DNA of 64,000 nucleotides from Cupriavidus sp. D384 (GTDB lineage: Bacteria; Pseudomonadota; Gammaproteobacteria; Burkholderiales; Burkholderiaceae). The DNA is taken from positions 62,001-126,000 of the forward strand of contig NZ_BBQI01000006.1 in NCBI RefSeq assembly GCF_001652915.1, given 5' to 3'. The position numbers were made by a program, and so were the translations under genes. The first letter of the stretch is position 1. Every line of letters begins with the position of its first letter. This document shows positions 52,829 to 62,191 of the stretch, piece after piece. Under the pieces are notes generated by a model that saw only the letters and a program-made list of their open reading frames with translations, made no database searches and had not been told where the DNA came from.

Positions 52829-53584
52829 TCAGTTGAGCGGGTAGCGCTTCGCCAACGCCGTGAAGCGCTCGTCCTCCTTGCGTACCTGGGCAGCGAACTC
52901 GTCTGGCGTATTCACCAGCGGTTCGGCACCCGCCGACGCGATGGCCTTCTGCAGTTCGGGATGACGCATGGCTTCGCGCACGGCGGCATAGATGCTGCGG
53001 GTGATCTCGGGCGGTGTTCCCTTTGGCGCGAACAGCCCGAACCAGGTGGTGTATTCGTATTGCGGCATGCCGGTCTCCACCACCGTGCGGACGTCCGGCG
53101 CGCCACTGAAACGATGCGTGCCCTGGTTGGCAACGATCTTCAACGTCCCGGCCTTCTGGTGCGGAAGCGCTGAAGCCACCCCTGTCACCGCGAAGTTGAC
53201 GTTGTTGGCGATCATGTCAGTGATGATCGCTGCGGTCCCCTTGTAGTTCGCGACGATCAGGTTGGGCAGCGCTTCTGCCTTGAGCTGCTGGCCGAAGAGC
53301 TTGGCCACGTTTTCGCCGGTGCCCATCGAGCACGGCGTCGCTGCAGTCTTGCAATACTTGATCAGTTCAGGCAGCGAGGTTGCCGGAAACTTGCCGTTCG
53401 CGACGATGACACCCGGCGATTGGGCGATATTGGTGATCGGTACCAGGCTTGCCAGCGGGTCCGTGCCCGTGAAGGAAGGCGCGTGCTTGGTCAGCACGAT
53501 GGCTGGCGTCTGCAAGAGCAACGTGTACCCGTCGGGCTTTGCTTCAGTGACCTTGCGCGTGCCGATCAGGCCGTGTGCCCTGTG
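52829..53584 (-). pseudogene. 5'-truncated Bug-family gene
   Basis: The open frame begins right after a TGA at 53585-53587 and reads HRAHGLIGTRKVTEAKPDGYTLLLQT, i.e. it joins the Bug fold at the IG...PDGYTLL strand, missing the signal peptide and about the first 80 residues. The rest is intact: VANYKGTAAIITDMIANNVNF, TWFGLFAPKGTPPEITRSIY, LAKRYPLN, stop. No usable start codon or ribosome site precedes it, and it could not be exported. The break is about 35 bases from the end of the 3-hydroxyacyl-CoA dehydrogenase gene, so a deletion probably fused the two. Confidence 0.75.
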
Positions 53585-53622
53585 TCATGGCGGTATGCTG
53601 CGAAACTCCGGATCGGCCGTGC

Positions 53623-54597
53623 TCAGGCCTGCGACTCGCGAGATTGCCGGCTCGCGGCAAATTGCATCAGGCGCTCATCGCGCCAGGCTCGGCGCGCTTC
53701 CAGATCAGCGTGTGACAGGTGCTCGCGGCGCTGCGATTCCACCTGCCGGATCAGATCCGCGTCCCACGGCCCGTCGTGCTGGCGCGACTGCGCAATTCGC
53801 TGATACAGGGGCCCCAGCCGCACCGCGTAATCGGCAACGCCGCCGGGTGCATTCAGGTCGATGGTTTCAAATGGCCCCATGAAGGACCAGCGCCAGCCCA
53901 GGCCATCGCGGATGGTCTTGTCCACGTCCTCGCAACTGGCCACACCGTCCTGCACCAGCGCCCAGGCTTCGCGCAGCAGCACGGCCTGCAGCCGGTTCAG
54001 GACAAAACCCTCCGCCTCCTTGCGCACATGGACCACGGTCTGGCCGGCCGCCAGCATCAGCGCGTCGGCGAATTCAGTGGTGCGCGCAGCCGTCTCGGGC
54101 GACGGCACCAGCTCCACTACCGGCACCAGATACGGGGGGTTCACAGGATGGGCGATCAGCACGCGCGGCGAGATGGACAGGCCCAATGCAAAGGCCGAAC
54201 CGGGGATACCGGAGGTGGAACTGCCGATCACCGTGTCGGAGGAAACCAGCGCGTCCAGTTCCACCATCAGTTGGCGTTTCACGTCGACGCGTTCGAGCAC
54301 GGACTCCTGCACATAGGCCGCGCCCTCCACTGCTTCGGCCAGCGTAGCGACGGGCGTGATGCGGGCCAGCACGGCAGCCGGCGCCTCGTCGATGAGCCCG
54401 TACCGGTGCAGGCCAGCCAGCTGTGCTTCGATGAGCGGCACGGCGCGCGCCGTGATGTCGGGATTGGCGTCGAACATCTTCACGTCGATCCCCGCCCGGG
54501 CAAACACAATGGCCCAGCCCGCCCCCACCAAACCGGCGCCCACGACAGCAACCGGGCGACCGGCGCACAGCGCCTGGATTGCAGATTTATCGGTCAT
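53623..54597 (-). CDS. 3-hydroxyacyl-CoA dehydrogenase family protein
   Basis: 324 residues from the ATG at 54597; the frame to 54660 has no ribosome site. NAD-binding VAVVGAGLVGAGWAIVFARAG and AYVQESVLERVDVKRQ form the N-terminal domain. SSTSGIPGS, RVLIAHPVNPPYLVPVVELVPSP (catalytic His) and GFVLNRLQAVLLREAWALV follow. The C-terminal part DGLGWRWSFMGPFETIDLNAPGG resembles lambda-crystallin/L-gulonate or carnitine-type dehydrogenases rather than the beta-oxidation enzyme. The substrate is a 3-hydroxy acid or its CoA ester. It is separated by 530 bases from the XRE-cupin gene upstream. Confidence 0.85.
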   Translation of the reverse strand: MTDKSAIQALCAGRPVAVVGAGLVGAGWAIVFARAGIDVKMFDANPDITARAVPLIEAQLAGLHRYGLIDEAPAAVLARITPVATLAEAVEGAAYVQESVLERVDVKRQLMVELDALVSSDTVIGSSTSGIPGSAFALGLSISPRVLIAHPVNPPYLVPVVELVPSPETAARTTEFADALMLAAGQTVVHVRKEAEGFVLNRLQAVLLREAWALVQDGVASCEDVDKTIRDGLGWRWSFMGPFETIDLNAPGGVADYAVRLGPLYQRIAQSRQHDGPWDADLIRQVESQRREHLSHADLEARRAWRDERLMQFAASRQSRESQA

Positions 54598-55125
54598 TTC
54601 TCTTGTGTCCCCGTCAGGAGGCACATGGCGAGAGGCCCCAATGTCTGATCTTGAATACATATGCTAGTTTTTTTTGCATTCGTATGCAAACTCCGTATTT
54701 TCCCGATGGCACCACTTGCGGACGGCGTAGGGTAGGCGACAAACGGGGTTTCTGCGGAGCGGGAATCAGACAACCGGGGTGCAGGCTGGCATTGCGGAGA
54801 GCCACGGAGGGTGTGGCCTTCATTTGGCGATGCAATACCGGGGGAGCAGAACGGCCCGCGTGGTACTGAATATCTGCACAGTGCCACGCGGGCGGTGCCG
54901 AACGGCGCGCAACATTCTGGGCTGCCGGGGCACCGATTGCCCCCCCGCTATTTTCCGGCCAATCGCTGCACGGTCTCGACGTGCAAGGTTTGCCAACGCG
55001 CATACTTGCGCTACGTGGAGGGCGGTGGGTATTTCGTCGATCAACGCATTCGGCGACTCAGGGAAAATGTTCTTGTGGACGCCCCGCTTTCCGAATAGGC
55101 GCTGCCTTCCTGCGACGAACGTTGC
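54598..55125. other. Intergenic region with promoter-proximal dyad
   Basis: 528 bases. AT-rich at 54640-54710 around the dyad, GC-rich beyond. The short frames are not convincing. Confidence 0.4.
54673..54690. promoter_or_regulatory. Operator candidate TTTGCAT-TCGT-ATGCAAA
   Basis: Perfect 7-bp arms, 76 bases upstream of the 3-hydroxyacyl-CoA dehydrogenase start. The right half TCGTATGCAA recurs at about 50595-50604, just downstream of the sigma-54 promoter. Confidence 0.5.
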
Positions 55126-55719
55126 CTAGAACGTCGCAGGCGAATTCACCCAAAGCACCTTCGCCACGACATCGCCGACGTTGCGGTAGCCGTGCGGCAC
55201 CTGGCTGGAGAACGTAAACGCATCTCCCGGGCCAATCAGGTAGGTGTCGTCACCAAGCATCAACTCAAGCCTGCCTTCCAGCACGTAGCCGACCTCCTCG
55301 CCCTGATGCTCGATCTGGCCGTCGCTGGCCTCTCCAGGCCAGACGATATGGATGTTGGCCTGCAGCAAGCCACCACGTTTTGGCAACACCACGCGTTCGA
55401 GCGCCACGCCGCCGACGCGGATGACCGCCCGTTCGCCATGCCGCAAGATTGGCGACTGATGCGTATCGTCTTCGCTGGTGAGCGCCCCGATATTCGTATC
55501 GAGGGCCACGGCCAGGCGATGGAGGGTGGTAAAGGACGGTGTGGCCAGGCCACGCTCGACCTTGGAGATCAGGCTTTCGGAGCACCCCGCCTTGTTCGCC
55601 AGTTGCAACAAGGTATAGCCGGCGACCAGCCGCGCATGGCGCAGCTTGACACCAAGCGTCAGGGTGGCCGACTTGCTGTCGACCGGCTCTTGCGGAATCG
55701 GGCTCGCGGTCTTCGCCAT
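55126..55719 (-). CDS. XRE-family regulator with cupin domain
   Basis: 197 residues. N-terminal helix-turn-helix (about 22-80: LGVKLRHARLVAGYTLLQLANKAGCSESLISKVERGLATPSFTTLHRLA) is followed by a C-terminal cupin barrel (about 105-195: HIVWPGEASDGQIEHQGEEVGYVLEGRLELMLGDDTYLIGPGDAFTFSSQVPHGYRN) with metal-binding-type His/Glu. This is the PuuR/SutR-like layout, sensing a small molecule and controlling transport or catabolic genes. It lies 52 bases after the M20 hydrolase, so it may end the liv-amidase operon and regulate it. Confidence 0.88.
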   Translation of the reverse strand: MAKTASPIPQEPVDSKSATLTLGVKLRHARLVAGYTLLQLANKAGCSESLISKVERGLATPSFTTLHRLAVALDTNIGALTSEDDTHQSPILRHGERAVIRVGGVALERVVLPKRGGLLQANIHIVWPGEASDGQIEHQGEEVGYVLEGRLELMLGDDTYLIGPGDAFTFSSQVPHGYRNVGDVVAKVLWVNSPATF

Positions 55720-55771
55720 GCGGGCTTGTCGTTAGTCGTTCAAGGGAACTGCCGCCACGTATTCTGCGCTG

Positions 55772-57133
55772 TCACGGCTGACGGCAGGCGAGTTCGGCGA
55801 CAGTGTACGCCAGCGCCCGCGTGCCAAGATACAGGTCTGTGGCATCGGTGTCCTCGGCGGCGTTATGGCTGATGCCCCCCTTGCTCGGCACGAAGATCAT
55901 CGCCGTGGGGCAATGATCGGCCACGTACATGGCGTCGTGGAAGGCGCCCGATGTGAGCCGCATGGGTTGTCTGCGGCCGGCAACGTGGCTGGCCCGCGTA
56001 CAGGCGCGCTCGATCGATCCCAGCATCGATTCCGGAAAGTACGTCGGCCCCCGGTGAAAGAAGCGCGTCACCACGACATCGGTAACCGGCGCATGCCGCA
56101 CGCAGGCAAGACGCAACGCGTCCTCGGCACGGTCCAGGACCGCATCGTCCAGGCAGCGCATGTCAACCGTAAACGTAACCTTGCCCGGAATGGTATTGAC
56201 GGAATTCGGCGTCACCGTCCACTGGCCCAGCGTCAGGCGCAGTTCTGGCTCGCCCGCCGCATTCGGATCGCGAGACGTACGCGGCGCCAGCGCGTAGAGG
56301 TCCTGCGCGATCGCGACGGCCACGGCCATCGCGTCACGGCGCACGGCCATGGGTGTGGTCCCCGCATGCGCCATGGTGCCCGCGCACTCGACACGGAACC
56401 AGCGCACGGCCTGAATGCCGGTCACCACCCCGAGCGGGACGTCAGCCGCTTCCAGTACCGGACCTTGCTCGATATGGAGTTCAACGCAGGCCGCCATGGC
56501 CCGCGCCATCGGCACGCGGGCCACGTCGTGACTGGCCGCAAGCGCGGCATCCAGCGCATCCCCGAAACGGATGCCAGCCGGGTCGGCGGCATCGCGATAC
56601 CCGGCTAGTCGCGCCGGCTCCACAAAGGCGCTGGAGCCCATCGCTCCCGGCCCAAAGCGACTGCCCTCTTCATTGGTCCACGACACCACCTCGATCGGGC
56701 GCAGCGTTTCGATACCCGCCGCATTGAGCGCCGCAATGACTTCCAGACCCGCCAGCACCCCGTATGCGCCATCGTATTTGCCGCCCACCGGCTGCGTATC
56801 GGCATGGCTCCCGGTCAGCACGGGAGGCAAGTCCTCGCGTCCGGGGCGGCGGAAGAACAGGTTGGCGCAATCATCGATGCTCACCTCGCAGCCCAGCGCG
56901 CGCGCCTGATCCACCAGATGGCGGCGTGCTGCCAGATCGATATCGGTCAGCGTTTCCCGTGATACCCCGCCGTCGTCCCTCCCGCCAAACTGGGCCAGGG
57001 CAGCAAGCGATGCGGACAGGCGCCCGGCGTCAACATGATCCTGCGCCCGCTCCGCGATGGTTTGCGCGGCCTGATCAGTGTGATCGGCGTGATCGGCGTG
57101 GTTGAAGTTCTCGGGCTGCAATTTCTGATTCAC
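55772..57133 (-). CDS. M20-family Zn amidohydrolase (allantoate/N-carbamoyl-amino-acid type)
   Basis: 453 residues from a GTG start at 57133 (GAGGAG six bases upstream). An unusual N-terminus NHADHADHTDQ is followed by the hydantoinase/carbamoylase family core: LTGSHADTQPVGGKYDGAYGVLAGLEVI (metal His, Asp), SWTNEEGSRFGPGAMGSSAFV (catalytic Glu pair), ELHIEQGPVLE, VECAGTMAHAGTTPM (lid domain), TSGAFHDAMYVA and FVPSKGGISHNAAED. It hydrolyses N-carbamoyl or ureido acids. It begins 14 bases after the amidase gene, and both follow livKHMGF, so the operon probably imports and breaks down an amide or ureido compound. Confidence 0.9.
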   Translation of the reverse strand: MNQKLQPENFNHADHADHTDQAAQTIAERAQDHVDAGRLSASLAALAQFGGRDDGGVSRETLTDIDLAARRHLVDQARALGCEVSIDDCANLFFRRPGREDLPPVLTGSHADTQPVGGKYDGAYGVLAGLEVIAALNAAGIETLRPIEVVSWTNEEGSRFGPGAMGSSAFVEPARLAGYRDAADPAGIRFGDALDAALAASHDVARVPMARAMAACVELHIEQGPVLEAADVPLGVVTGIQAVRWFRVECAGTMAHAGTTPMAVRRDAMAVAVAIAQDLYALAPRTSRDPNAAGEPELRLTLGQWTVTPNSVNTIPGKVTFTVDMRCLDDAVLDRAEDALRLACVRHAPVTDVVVTRFFHRGPTYFPESMLGSIERACTRASHVAGRRQPMRLTSGAFHDAMYVADHCPTAMIFVPSKGGISHNAAEDTDATDLYLGTRALAYTVAELACRQP

Positions 57134-57147
57134 GTCTTCTCCTCAAG

Positions 57148-58452
57148 TCAGGCCTGAATTGCCAGCGCCTGCTGCAAACGATGCGCCACGGCCAGCACGC
57201 GCACGTCGGCGTGGCGCGGCCCGGTAACAGTCACGCCCAGGGGCATGCCAGCGGCTCCCACACCTGTCGGCACATGGACGCACGGCGTGCCGAGCAGCGT
57301 CCACATCCGGCAGAAGATGGGGTCGCCGGTGGCGGCCAAACCCTCGGGGGCTTCGCCTTCGGCGCTGGGCGCCAGCACGACATCGAACCCTTCGAGCGAC
57401 GTCGCCAGGGACGTCCTTGCCGTCTCGGCCAGCGCAAGCGCGGCGCGAAAGCGCTCTCCCGTCACCGCGCGCCCCGCATCGAGCTGGCGGGCAAACGCCG
57501 CACTGAAGCTTGCCGCCGCGTCACTTGCCTCCGGCGCGAATGCCGCAACGGCTTCGAAAGCCATGATGTCCATCTGGGCCTCCGTCAAGCGATTGCACAC
57601 GGCAGGCAATTCGACTTCCTGCACCACCGCACCAAGGCCTTGCAACGCTCGTGCCGCCGTCTCCAGCGCGTCACGGGCCCCTTCGCTGGCGCGATCCCAG
57701 TGCGGTGTACGGACGATCCCGACGCGCAGCGAAGTAGCGGTTGCCTGGGCACAGGCCTCTGCGATCGACACGTCACGGGCCAGGGCGCCGATGAAAAGCG
57801 CCGCATCATCCACGCTGCGCGCGAGCACACCCACGGTATCCAGGGATGGTGACAGCGGCTTGATACCTGCCAGCGGCAGTGTGGCGTGCGTGGGCTTGTA
57901 GCCAACGACACCGCAATACGCGGCAGGACGAATGATCGAGCCTGCCGTCTGGGTACCGAATGCAAGCGGCACCATGCCGGCCGCCACGGCTGCCGCCGAG
58001 CCGCTGGAGGAACCGCCCGGCGTGCGGGGCGCGTTCGCCGGGGCGCGCGGGTTGCACGTGGGGCCCGGCTGGAACGTCGCGAACTCGGTGGTCACGGTCT
58101 TGCCCACCACCACCGCGCCGGCACCTCGGGCCAGCGCAACCGCGGCGGCATCGCGCCCGGGCCGATGGGCCGCGTAGATCGGCGACCCATAGGTGGTCGG
58201 CAAGTCGGCGGTATCCATCAGGTCCTTCACACCAAGCGGGATGCCGTGCAAGGGCGCGGACACTGCCCCGGCATCCAGGCGACGCGCGTGCTCGATGGCC
58301 GCGTCACCCCCGACGTGTTGCCACGCATGGATGGCAGCGTCCTGCGCCTGGATACGCTCAATCGCTGCACGCACGATGGTTTCCGCGCGCAGTTCGCGAC
58401 GGGACATGCGCGCGACCAGTTCGCGCACCGGTAGATCGAGAAATGAGTCCAA
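57148..58452 (-). CDS. Amidase-signature family amidase
   Basis: 434 residues, with a probable TTG start at 58452 preceded by GGAG ten bases away. The Ser-cisSer-Lys triad is present: Lys in GIPLGVKDLMDTADL, cis-Ser in TPGGSSSGSAAAVAAG, and the acyl-Ser in FGTQTAGSIIRPAAYCGVVGYKPTH. The remainder is a normal amidase fold (LDTVGVLARSVDDAALF, PSAEGEAP, PCVHVPTG.G). It hydrolyses an amide to acid and ammonia in the cytoplasm. Between livF and the M20 hydrolase, 36 and 14 bases away, it is surely in one transcript with them. Confidence 0.9.
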   Translation of the reverse strand: MDSFLDLPVRELVARMSRRELRAETIVRAAIERIQAQDAAIHAWQHVGGDAAIEHARRLDAGAVSAPLHGIPLGVKDLMDTADLPTTYGSPIYAAHRPGRDAAAVALARGAGAVVVGKTVTTEFATFQPGPTCNPRAPANAPRTPGGSSSGSAAAVAAGMVPLAFGTQTAGSIIRPAAYCGVVGYKPTHATLPLAGIKPLSPSLDTVGVLARSVDDAALFIGALARDVSIAEACAQATATSLRVGIVRTPHWDRASEGARDALETAARALQGLGAVVQEVELPAVCNRLTEAQMDIMAFEAVAAFAPEASDAAASFSAAFARQLDAGRAVTGERFRAALALAETARTSLATSLEGFDVVLAPSAEGEAPEGLAATGDPIFCRMWTLLGTPCVHVPTGVGAAGMPLGVTVTGPRHADVRVLAVAHRLQQALAIQA

Positions 58453-58488
58453 AACCAGGGGTCTCCGGAATGGGTTTGCCAGCTCGGC

Positions 58489-59202
58489 TTAGCCAAAATA
58501 CGCCGCACGCACTTCGTCGTTCTCGCGCAAGGCCTGGGCCGAACCCTGCGCCACCACGCGTCCCTGCGTCAGGACATAGCCCTGGTGCGCGATCGCCAGT
58601 GTCTGCCGCGCATTCTGTTCGACCAGCAGCACGGTCATGCCGAGTTCGTTGATCTGCTGGATGACCTTGAAGTTTTCCTTCACGTACAGCGGCGACAATC
58701 CCAGCGATGGCTCATCGATGACCAGCAACCGTGGCTGCGCCATCAATCCGCGACCAATCGACACCATGGCCTGTTCACCTCCCGACATCGTGCCGGCCAG
58801 CTGGCCCGCCCGCTCCCGCAGGCGTGGAAAGATCTCGTAGACCCGCGCGATGCGCTCGCGCACCTTGTCCGGGTCGGTTTCGAGAAAGGCGCCCAGGGCC
58901 AGGTTCTCGGCGACGGTCATGCGCGGGAAGACCTTGCGCCCCTCCGGAATGCACGAGATTCCGCGCGCAATGATGTTGTGCGTCTTCTCCGCCGCGATAT
59001 CGACGCCATCCCACAGGATGCGCCCCTTTCGCGCCGGCGTAAGTCCCAGGATCGCGCGGATCAACGTGCTCTTCCCTGCCCCGTTGGCGCCAAGGATGCA
59101 GGTAATCTTGCCAGGCGGCACATCGATGGACACGTCATGCAGCACGTTGACCTTGTCATAGCCCGTGCTCAGGCCCTCCACCCGCAGTGTGTTCTCGCTC
59201 AT
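58489..59202 (-). CDS. livF: Branched-chain amino acid-type ABC transporter ATPase LivF
   Basis: 237 residues from the ATG at 59202, overlapping the livG stop (ATGA). ABC motifs: Walker A GANGAGKST, Q-loop region, signature TMSGGEQAMVSIGRGL, Walker B LLVIDEPSLGLSP, H-loop region VLLVEQNARQTLAIA (LivF-type Q in place of His). It powers import with LivG. Part of livKHMGF. Confidence 0.92.
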   Translation of the reverse strand: MSENTLRVEGLSTGYDKVNVLHDVSIDVPPGKITCILGANGAGKSTLIRAILGLTPARKGRILWDGVDIAAEKTHNIIARGISCIPEGRKVFPRMTVAENLALGAFLETDPDKVRERIARVYEIFPRLRERAGQLAGTMSGGEQAMVSIGRGLMAQPRLLVIDEPSLGLSPLYVKENFKVIQQINELGMTVLLVEQNARQTLAIAHQGYVLTQGRVVAQGSAQALRENDEVRAAYFG

Positions 59203-59981
59203 GCCGCTTCCTCCCCGAGATAGGCGGTCTGCACATCGGGATCGGCCGTGATCTCGGCGTACGTGCCTTCGGCGATCTTCTTGCCGTAGTTCAGCACCAC
59301 GCACCGGTCCGTAATGCGTTCGATCACGTTCATCTCGTGCTCGATGAGCACGACCGACAGGTCTTGCAGCTCGCCGCGCACCTGCAGGATGTCATCCATC
59401 AGTTCGTGCGTTTCGTCATGCGTCATCCCGGCCGACGGTTCGTCCAGAAGCAACAGCCGGGGACGGCTCATCAGCGCGCGGCAGACCTCGATCCGGCGAC
59501 GGTCGATCATCGTGAACGACTCGACTGGTTCGAACAGGCGACTGACAAGCGGGGGACTGAAGATACCCAGCAGTTCGCGCACGGACTCTACATAGCGCTC
59601 GTATTCGGCGCGGAAGGCCTCGCGGCGAAACAGGTTGAACACGAGCCCGTGCTGCATGTGCTGGTAGTCGCCGATCACGATGTTGTCAAACACCGTCAAT
59701 GGCAGCGACAGTCGCGAGCGCTGGAATGTCCGTGCCACGCCACTGCGATAGATGTCCTGCGGCGTCTTGCCGATGACGTTCTCGCCGTGATACGTGATGG
59801 TGCCCGCGCTGGCCTTGTAGAGGCCCGTCAGCACGTTGAAGAACGTGGTCTTCCCGGAGCCATTCGGACCGAGCAGGCCCAGCACTTCTCCGCGGCGGAT
59901 GTCCAGCTGGAGGTTGTCCAGCGCGGTCAGCCCACCAAATCGCATCGTGAGATTGCGCACCTCGATCATCGCGTCGCTCAT
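59199..59981 (-). CDS. livG: Branched-chain amino acid-type ABC transporter ATPase LivG
   Basis: 260 residues, AAGGACACCCA before the ATG, overlapping the livM stop (ATGA). Walker A GPNGSGKTTFFN, signature-region SFTMIDRRRIEVCRALMS (LSGGQ here degenerate: SFTMIDRRR), Walker B LLLLDEPSAGMTHDE, H-loop LIEHEMNVIERIT. The degenerate signature replaces the usual L-S-x-G-Q. LivF has a normal signature, so one composite site may be weak. Otherwise typical LivG, including the C-terminal extension. Confidence 0.9.
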   Translation of the reverse strand: MSDAMIEVRNLTMRFGGLTALDNLQLDIRRGEVLGLLGPNGSGKTTFFNVLTGLYKASAGTITYHGENVIGKTPQDIYRSGVARTFQRSRLSLPLTVFDNIVIGDYQHMQHGLVFNLFRREAFRAEYERYVESVRELLGIFSPPLVSRLFEPVESFTMIDRRRIEVCRALMSRPRLLLLDEPSAGMTHDETHELMDDILQVRGELQDLSVVLIEHEMNVIERITDRCVVLNYGKKIAEGTYAEITADPDVQTAYLGEEAA

Positions 59982-61186
59982 TGGGTGTCCTTGGTCGGGA
60001 AGAACAGGCGGATCTTGCGCGGCAACAGTCCCTCCGGACGGAACAGCAGGATCGCGATGACCAGGGCCGCGTAGAAGAGGAAGCGGTATTCCTGGATGAA
60101 CTGCAGCTTCTCCGGGAGCACCAGCACGATGATGGCGGCCGGGATCAGGCCCACCACGTTGCCCAGTCCGCCCAGGATCACGATCGACAGCATCAGCAGC
60201 GAGTCCGCGAAGGTAAAGTTGTTCGGCGCCACAAACGCCGTCACCATGCCGTAGACGCTACCGGCCACGCCCGCGAAGAAGTTGCCGAGCATGAACGCGA
60301 TGACCTTCCAGCGCGCGATATGCAGGCCGAACGTCGCCGCCGCCGTCTCATCGGTGCGCACCACATCCATCGCCAGCCCCACCCAGGAGCGCTCCAGCGC
60401 CTTGACCACGGCGAATGTGCCAGCGCAAAGGGCCAGGCTCAAGAGCGCGTAGCTGGCATAGAACGACACGTCGATGCCGAACAGCGTGACGCCCTCGTTG
60501 AACTGGAAGCCGAACAGCGTCATGCCGGGAACCTGCAGACCTTGCGGGCCGCCAAGCACGTCGTTGACTTCGAGGAACGTCTTGAACAGGATGCCAAACG
60601 CAATGGTCACCAACGCCGCATAGTGGCCTCGGGTGCGCAGCACCGGCGCAATCAGCAGCGAGCCGATAACGGCCGCCGCGATGCCGGAGAGCGCGATGAC
60701 GAGAACCGACGGAATCGGCGTGTGCGCGCCGAGAACGGCCGTGGTGTACGCCCCGATGCCAAAGAACGCTGCACCCGCAAAGTTGGATACCCCGGAGTAG
60801 CCGAACTGCACCGTCAGACCCAGGCAGGCGGTGGTATAGAGCAGCACCGCGCAGAGCATCAGCAACACAAAATGGCTTTCGTGAAACAACGCGATCAGCG
60901 CAAGCGTACCCATGACCGACCACAGTCGGGACAGGCCGGGCCGCCGTGCGGCCGCCTGCTCCACGGCCAGCGTGAGCTTTAACTTGCCGGCAATCACGAT
61001 GGCCGCCACAGCCACCGCCAGCAGCACGGCCACGGCGACTTGCGATTCCGCGTGCAGGAACAGATAGAGATAGGCCACGATGGCGATCGCCGCCATACCC
61101 AGCACCCGCGCCGGGCTGCGAGGCTTCCCGCCAGCACCAGCGGCCGCCGGGGGCAGCGGATTCGAGACGTTGTCAGACACGTTCAC
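59978..61186 (-). CDS. livM: Branched-chain amino acid-type ABC permease LivM
   Basis: 402 residues if started at GTG 61186 (GGAG seven bases upstream); this overlaps the livH end by 14 bases. A cytoplasmic lead of about 25 residues is followed by about ten membrane helices. The family segment LTVQFGYSGVSNFAGAAFFGIGAYT and the permease loop ERSWVGLAMDVVRTDETAAATFGLHIARWKVIAFMLGNFFAGVAG (EAA-like) are diagnostic. It ends in a short cytoplasmic tail (RKIRLFFPTKDTQ). Forms the channel with LivH. Confidence 0.92.
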   Translation of the reverse strand: MNVSDNVSNPLPPAAAGAGGKPRSPARVLGMAAIAIVAYLYLFLHAESQVAVAVLLAVAVAAIVIAGKLKLTLAVEQAAARRPGLSRLWSVMGTLALIALFHESHFVLLMLCAVLLYTTACLGLTVQFGYSGVSNFAGAAFFGIGAYTTAVLGAHTPIPSVLVIALSGIAAAVIGSLLIAPVLRTRGHYAALVTIAFGILFKTFLEVNDVLGGPQGLQVPGMTLFGFQFNEGVTLFGIDVSFYASYALLSLALCAGTFAVVKALERSWVGLAMDVVRTDETAAATFGLHIARWKVIAFMLGNFFAGVAGSVYGMVTAFVAPNNFTFADSLLMLSIVILGGLGNVVGLIPAAIIVLVLPEKLQFIQEYRFLFYAALVIAILLFRPEGLLPRKIRLFFPTKDTQ

Positions 61187-62102
61187 TGGTTTTCTCCGCA
61201 ATGAGTCCGGTCGGCTTGAAGGCCATCAATACGATGACCACGGCAAATGCAAAGACATCCTTGTAGGCACTCGGGATATCGGGCACCAGCGCCGGCAATG
61301 TCGCGCTGCCCAAAACCTGCAGGGCCGCAAACAGGAAGCCACCGAGGATGGCACCGTAGAGGTTGCCCAGGCCACCAAGAATGGCAGCGGCAAATCCAAT
61401 GACGCCAAGCAGCAGGCCGACGTTGAAATTGATCTCGTTGTAATAGAGCCCGTTCATCACGCCGGCCAGCGCCGCCATGGCCGAGCCGAGTGCGAACGTG
61501 GCCAGCACCACCACCTCGAAGTTGATGCCCATCAGGCGCGCAGTCTCCCCGTCCTGCGCCACGGCGCGGATGGCCATGCCGAACCGCGTGCGTGTAATCA
61601 GCAGGTGGACGCCGATAATGATGGCGACACCGGCGGCCAGCAAGATCAGGTTGTCCGCGCGCAGCGTGAGCGCACCGAGCGTGAGCTCCGTGCTGGGCAG
61701 CAGCGCGGGAAACGGCTTCGGGTTCGAGCCATCCGGATAAAAGAGGCGCACGGCCTCGCGCAACACCGTACCCAGCATCAGCGTCGCCAGCAGCGTGTTG
61801 AGCGGCGGCGCCTTGCGCAGGGGCAAGATCAGCAGTCGCGCAATCACGGCACCCAGAATGCCCGTCACGATCACCGCGCACACCACGATCGCCAGCAACT
61901 GCAGCCACGGCGAATCCACGTGCAGCGCAATCACCCCAGCCGATGCGGCGAGCCCCGCGAACGCCCCCACCATCAGTACATCGCCGTGAGAAAACTTGAT
62001 GACGTCCAGCACGCCGAAAAACAGCGTGAAGCCGACTGCCACCATGGCGTAGATCATGCCGAGCATCAGCCCGTTGAAGACGTACTGTCCCAATACACTC
62101 AT
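61173..62102 (-). CDS. livH: Branched-chain amino acid-type ABC permease LivH
   Basis: 309 residues from the ATG at 62102; upstream frame lacks membrane features. About eight membrane helices. LivH features: YVFNGLMLGMIYAMVAVGFTLFFGVLDVIKFSHGDVLMVGAF at the start, the loop TRFGMAIRAVAQDGETARLMGIN (EAA-like), and AAILGGLGNLYGAILGGFLFA. 89 bases after livK. Confidence 0.93.
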   Translation of the reverse strand: MSVLGQYVFNGLMLGMIYAMVAVGFTLFFGVLDVIKFSHGDVLMVGAFAGLAASAGVIALHVDSPWLQLLAIVVCAVIVTGILGAVIARLLILPLRKAPPLNTLLATLMLGTVLREAVRLFYPDGSNPKPFPALLPSTELTLGALTLRADNLILLAAGVAIIIGVHLLITRTRFGMAIRAVAQDGETARLMGINFEVVVLATFALGSAMAALAGVMNGLYYNEINFNVGLLLGVIGFAAAILGGLGNLYGAILGGFLFAALQVLGSATLPALVPDIPSAYKDVFAFAVVIVLMAFKPTGLIAEKTSERV

Positions 62103-62191
62103 CGGTATCCCCAGAATGGCCTGAATAGACCGTCCAGCTGCGCTGGCGCCCGGGCGCGCAACCCACGCCCCCCAGGTCGCCAGCTCCTTGC

